Below, in pieces: positions 8,401 to 9,859 of a stretch of 9,859 nt of DNA (position 1 is the first letter of the stretch; each line of letters starts with the position of its first letter). The notes under the pieces were generated by a model. It made no database searches, had not been told where the DNA came from, and worked only from the letters and a program-made list of their open reading frames with translations. Made by a program: the position numbers and the translations under genes. Location: the NCBI GenBank assembly GCA_937959065.1, contig CALGOI010000088.1:1-9859 (forward strand), in the 5' to 3' direction. This DNA comes from an uncultured Ignavibacteriota bacterium (GTDB lineage: Bacteria > Bacteroidota > Ignavibacteria > Tepidaquicellales > Tepidaquicellaceae).

Positions 8401-9796
8401 CTATACTACTGATGGCTCCACTAATCGTTTGCAAGGGGTAGTGGATAATGCTCCATCCAGTTATCGACCTTATGGTTTTAAACCAACTACCCACCCCAAA
8501 GCTAATGGCATTTATTATGAGTATGATGATAATGGTAATCTGACGGTTGATCACCATAAGAATTTGCAGATTAGTTATAATTTCCTGAACTTACCTGAAC
8601 AAGTAAGTGGAACAGGAACAGTGACTTTCACTTATGATGCTTTAGGCCGAAAGTGGGCTAAGGATGGGGTAGCTGGAAAGCAGGAATATGTGGGGGCAGT
8701 TGAATATAATGATGGCAAACTGGATGCTGTTTATGATCCGGATGGAAGAGTAGTTGCAGAATATACCGGAGGAGGGTCAACACCGAGTGGTTACAGAACA
8801 GAGTACTGGCATAAAGACCATTTAGGTAATACCCGGCTGGCTTTTTCTGATTTAGATCATAGTAACCATATCACTTTTGCTGATGATCCAGCGACTCCGG
8901 AAGATGACAAGGAGATTATGCAGGAAAACCACTATTATCCATTTGGTATGAACCAGGATGGGCCTTGGTATCAGACAGTAGCTCCGGAGAATATGTATCA
9001 GTATAACGGAAAAGAATTAAATACAGACCTGGAGCTCAACTGGAATGATTATGGGGCTAGGTGGTATGATGCAGCGATTGGGAGATTTACGGGGGTAGAT
9101 CCAATTAGTGACCAATTCCCGTATGTTTCCACATATAACTATGCTGAAAATGAACCAATTGGTAGTGTTGATTTACACGGCTTACAAAAAATAAGTATTA
9201 ATGATATTAGGAATGATCTTGGTGAAATTAAAAGTAGAAATGTTACTGTCACTGTCAAATTGAAAGTTTTGAATCTTTCGTCAAAAGAAAGTTTTGAATT
9301 TAACAACTCCCTAGGTAGAGCTGGAACACTAGGATCAAAGATTTTTAGTACATCTTTTTTAGCTCAAGTATTAGATAGTCCACAAAAAGGTCTTACTTCT
9401 AAAGAAATCCCTATTAACATAACATTTAATTTATCCGTTGAGCAAATTTCTCATATTAACCAAGTTAGTGAAACAGATTTTGTTTCACTTATTGTTGATG
9501 AAATAGATTCCAACTCTAGTATTGATGCCGCTGGTATTGCAAATCCAGAAGAAAATCTATCTCTTGTTGAAGCAGAATCCTTAACCGGGAAGTCTTCTGA
9601 GGTTTTATTGCATGAATTAGGCCATAATTTAGGCCTCGGGCATACATCTGATGGCAAGGGTCTAATGGGAGAAACAGTTAACAATTCAACTTCTGTAACA
9701 AAGGAAGAATTAAAACTTATGCATTTAGGACTTGGAGTCGGTGGAACAAGTATGCAACAGAAATATCTCAATATATTTTCAGATGTTAGAAATTAA
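2393..9796 (+). CDS. Giant secreted Rhs/YD-repeat protein with C-terminal metzincin-type effector domain
   Basis: Predicted 2467-residue exported polymorphic-toxin-like protein. ATG 2393 is chosen because it gives a clean signal peptide (MKHFLILLVLLLSFSLFSQ, then DNP). ATG 2348 and an in-frame TTG at 2303 only add polar residues in front. In order it shows: signal peptide 1-19; the Bacteroidetes Rhs N-terminal region (GDIPVSEYSGTPGINIPIF, SLPFNLSYHSNG, ASWVGLGWNLDVGG; DHWGFNNG at 486); YD/RHS repeats from about 1105 to 1520 (YDGLGRLTK at 1156, DDLGRIEKQTY, DANGNRIDHEYDDYGRE); a cysteine-rich insert about 1521-1899; more repeats about 1900-2137; the Rhs-associated core 2138-2264 (YWHKDHLGNTRLAF, YNGKELNTDLELNWNDYGAR); and a variable tail 2265-2467 with HELGHNLGLGH at 2407-2417. 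The family shell encloses and delivers a C-terminal effector. Here the effector is a predicted zinc peptidase of unknown substrate. No T9SS sorting domain, PAAR or transmembrane segment is visible, so its route past the outer membrane is unclear. Confidence 0.93.
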   Translation: MKHFLILLVLLLSFSLFSQDNPTLINMPPAPEAAGLGEYGDIPVSEYSGTPGINIPIFNLNYRELSLPFNLSYHSNGNRVAEEASWVGLGWNLDVGGMVTRAIRGFDDFGTSDATICDTYSNYYNNASSLPQAPGSLWDYHGYLQTLAISNCYQSCEFSDGTRNTDEFCPESVFKKDRESDLYTFNLPGASGKFYIDKSGNFVTLNAQNIDIQVNGTGPFNISWVITTGDGTEYHLGINRSGRQHSYTYHKSYVRENDGIYQAQSSCGTDGEYISTWFLEKIVSPNGHEINLTYKYNASNRITPIPAYSESFKDLMLERRLLCTGVADPADKLYTKTATLTKYDQIYLDKITYEYGRIDFLSSSSRSDLTGGYLLDDIVIYQGDLINPYKRFHFSYDYFTSTNPTNDDNRWDLTYPGASGRSIVSITFPGLGGTFSINNDLNTKRLKLLSVQDMGANTGSTSSEIPPYSFSYSTTPLPVKTSLSVDHWGFNNGKESNDQLAATYIEDPNFINSQINDGFHFINGYFQGADRDPDPVFTNSYMLTSIQYPTGGSTSLDYENNEIGVYDYEPTGMANGSINYVVPSFGACNNLFLNTESFTIDDGKPATTQVLTHLSFDWVKYPCPSACSTYCIGDESNGHGFKVILTNNDDNSVIEWFHTYGTLNGSTYTFSDDVLLQEGNYTLSIKGSNGGLESGYIPNDVSSINFKLEWEQYEYVTEKLGGGLRVKKVTDYADGVANTRVYHYKETTGNSSGKMFNNPVYNHRTFEIAAQQSLICTGGYADRSENFYAHRSSSSIRPLSSSYTGSFVGYSRIEVWHGDNAEKGMSVKTFFNQGNIGNPEVFDRYGVGIMSSTKDGSLLRQIDYDAAGTKVHEVENIYNTFDINTFPWNWNYKVAFITGWLNPPPSSSAGMCQNGIPAILAYADVRQWHYVVTSYERFFDETGANPAVKTTNYAYENQRFRLRSDEMSNSDGNTYKTEYYYPDEKGYTHMTDKWMYNIPVEFKKFGNGTYTGGFLVEYNTTYPVAPKKFTEFFDDNSSVVRSEVLQFIDGYPSELKRMELPHSEIYTWTNGLIDDKTYQAWFWDYNYNDFRLIQDITSIDGQKIDYLFDGYQRLEKITARNGNITTDISYQMGSSNSITTTITYTDAPTQAIINQYDGLGRLTKNIYNGVTKNEIVYDDLGRIEKQTYLPGNFSYFDYDDSPLNRVIKEIYPDGSNIEMTHGAENNYIRIKNYDEKGNLTTVLTDFFGQTGEITDALSGVTAYSYNNKNLLESVTPPAGSPYTYIYDERNRLIEKSIPGAGTQYFDYYDVDDRLMYSLDANGNRIDHEYDDYGREITVRLQENVNVAGGSIGSPGGSIITRSYGETLGGINIGKLITESATVLGGSGGLAESIHTYDAFGRIDLTKEKYPLGSGINEDDIDFTYNHADWLTSEVRTHNGYQALTVGTVYDYDNFGRLIARFFGIQQPNSDGLAVGMRYDDRDQMVVKRLGISGIYQSLDKVSFEYTERGWIKKMNDVVAKQVDHSLCQTPNDPEDPVQVEDNIGLEELLEFICSGEDIVVEDLDPCTDGGCYIEVQDYVAVFQIFDNGIDGVVGIYGTTGELIPLNYNYLPTQLSNLEADLEAWLTANGYIFEDVVITYTTSGSGALLYAIKISILQTNYGFDYLNYMFKYNNIRTANFKRQNRKFIPCENEPGDPKGDDSNQAASVVLLDAQIAAATSTSFTYPTVLYKVILLDGSIRWVFQEELDILEGTIYRMDRLYVKDANKNFDIERNNGTKANQNMNQFLSERAQGNLADVVSDQNDGPSTECDLDSLGCTPFELDQQAESVEDIMGAMCNMPLEQITFPIDLHLVQLCDGTTIYVLGDSLVNEIDGPHIILDEVTINGPNDGINVLVVKKERLFAMDFDYEPNGNIEKLRWKVTDNTIKYYQNSYDPLNRITDASYGEELLYEGPNGNLFYTVDPNDAYKAFGFSYDAVGNIQGLSRYGMVPDGTCFTIGLIDQLSYTTDGSTNRLQGVVDNAPSSYRPYGFKPTTHPKANGIYYEYDDNGNLTVDHHKNLQISYNFLNLPEQVSGTGTVTFTYDALGRKWAKDGVAGKQEYVGAVEYNDGKLDAVYDPDGRVVAEYTGGGSTPSGYRTEYWHKDHLGNTRLAFSDLDHSNHITFADDPATPEDDKEIMQENHYYPFGMNQDGPWYQTVAPENMYQYNGKELNTDLELNWNDYGARWYDAAIGRFTGVDPISDQFPYVSTYNYAENEPIGSVDLHGLQKISINDIRNDLGEIKSRNVTVTVKLKVLNLSSKESFEFNNSLGRAGTLGSKIFSTSFLAQVLDSPQKGLTSKEIPINITFNLSVEQISHINQVSETDFVSLIVDEIDSNSSIDAAGIANPEENLSLVEAESLTGKSSEVLLHELGHNLGLGHTSDGKGLMGETVNNSTSVTKEELKLMHLGLGVGGTSMQQKYLNIFSDVRN
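6955..8089 (+). other. Approximately 380-residue cysteine-rich insert within the Rhs repeats
   Basis: Residues about 1521-1899 break the YD-repeat pattern. The segment before it ends in FEYTERGWIKKMND, and LFAMDFDYEPNGNIEKLRW resumes after it; in related proteins these two elements are usually much closer together. The insert is acidic, has nine cysteines (for example DPCTDGGC and ECDLDSLGC) and lacks Y-D-x-x-G-R repeats. Its fold is not recognised. It might decorate or cap the Rhs shell, or bind a partner. Confidence 0.55.
8804..9184 (+). other. Rhs repeat-associated core domain with putative autocleavage site
   Basis: Residues 2138-2264 contain the conserved core: YWHKDHLGNTRLAF, the HYYPFGM segment, YNGKELN, then DYGARWYDAAIGRFTGVDPIS and YNYAENEPIGSVDLHGL. 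In studied Rhs proteins two aspartates in DPxG-like motifs release the tail after a DPxGL sequence. Here D2236 (VDPIS) and D2260 (VDLHGL) are in the corresponding places, 24 residues apart, but the second motif is DLHGL with Leu in place of Pro. Cleavage after L2264 is inferred, not shown. Confidence 0.8.
9185..9793 (+). other. Variable C-terminal tail: predicted metzincin-type zinc metallopeptidase effector
   Basis: Residues 2265-2467 (about 203) follow the Rhs core. HELGHNLGLGH at 9611-9643 is a full HExxHxxGxxH metzincin signature: H2407, H2411 and H2417 would bind zinc and E2408 would be the general base. M2425 in GLMGE, 8 residues after the third His, is a candidate Met-turn. The upstream region (VTVTVKLKVLNL; INITFNLS; DFVSLIVDEI) looks like a beta-strand-rich N-terminal subdomain. 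GC content drops in the tail: hand count of 9241-9480 gives 73/240, about 30%, against 75/180, about 42%, for sample lines of the core at 8761-8880 and 9001-9060. That fits an exchanged cassette. The substrate is unknown, and toxicity is inferred from the architecture only. Confidence 0.8.
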
Positions 9797-9818
9797 AAAA
9801 AAAAATATTCGAAAAAAC

Positions 9819-9859
9819 ATGATAAAAATAAAGCAAAAGAAATGGGGATTGAATAGTTT
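9819..9859 (+). CDS. Start of a downstream gene, possibly the immunity protein (3' end outside window)
   Basis: ATG 9819 opens a frame that continues to the end of the window (MIKIKQKKWGLNS...). It begins 22 bases after the Rhs stop with no terminator between, so co-transcription is likely. The lysine-rich start could precede a hydrophobic segment, which would suit a membrane or exported protein, but only 13 codons are visible. Its location directly after a polymorphic-toxin-like gene is where immunity genes are found; that is the sole reason for the suggestion. No Shine-Dalgarno sequence is seen, only an A-rich leader. Confidence 0.4.
   Translation, partial: MIKIKQKKWGLNS

Noticed and set aside
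9451..9771. 106-codon antisense frame opposite the metzincin tail
   Set aside because: It mirrors the coding strand of a strongly supported domain and has no start context or recognisable protein features.
9795..9805. Run of 11 A starting within the Rhs stop codon, considered as a slippage or phase-variation site
   Set aside because: The run begins after the T of the stop, so length changes would not alter the Rhs reading frame. At most it could affect spacing to the next gene.

Overview
The window most likely comes from a member of the Bacteroidota (Cytophagia/Flavobacteriia type). The DNA is AT-rich and Shine-Dalgarno sequences are weak or absent. A good match to the Bacteroidetes -7 promoter box (TAnnTTTG) precedes the largest gene, and the Rhs-type protein has the N-terminal domain architecture usual in that phylum. 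All supported genes are on the + strand.

Layout. (1) Positions 1-479 hold the C-terminal end of a DnaE-type DNA polymerase III alpha subunit, cut by the window edge. An in-frame stop and a possible +1 frameshift lie near position 29. (2) Positions 558-1160 encode a small Crp/Fnr-family regulator. It is followed at 1163-1182 by a near-perfect dyad that could be a terminator hairpin or an operator. (3) Positions 1226-1516 encode an unrecognised 96-residue protein with two short hydrophobic segments. (4) Positions 1517-2392 contain no convincing gene. They hold a GC-rich hairpin (1845-1872), a pair of 18-base sites differing only by compensatory changes (2004-2021 and 2239-2256), and the probable promoter of the large gene (-7 box 2298-2305). 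(5) Positions 2393-9796 encode a giant secreted Rhs/YD-repeat protein of about 2467 residues. (6) A second short reading frame opens at 9819, 22 bases after the Rhs stop, and runs off the window end.

The Rhs protein is the centrepiece. It has a signal peptide, the Bacteroidetes Rhs N-terminal region, YD repeats interrupted by a cysteine-rich insert of about 380 residues, and a canonical Rhs-associated core. It ends in an AT-rich variable tail of about 203 residues carrying a complete metzincin zinc site (HELGHNLGLGH plus a downstream Met). This is the organisation of a polymorphic toxin: a conserved delivery shell followed by an exchangeable effector, here a predicted metallopeptidase. The truncated frame right after it is in the place where an immunity gene is expected. 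Neither toxicity nor immunity can be shown from sequence alone. No secretion apparatus gene and no T9SS-type C-terminal sorting domain is visible.
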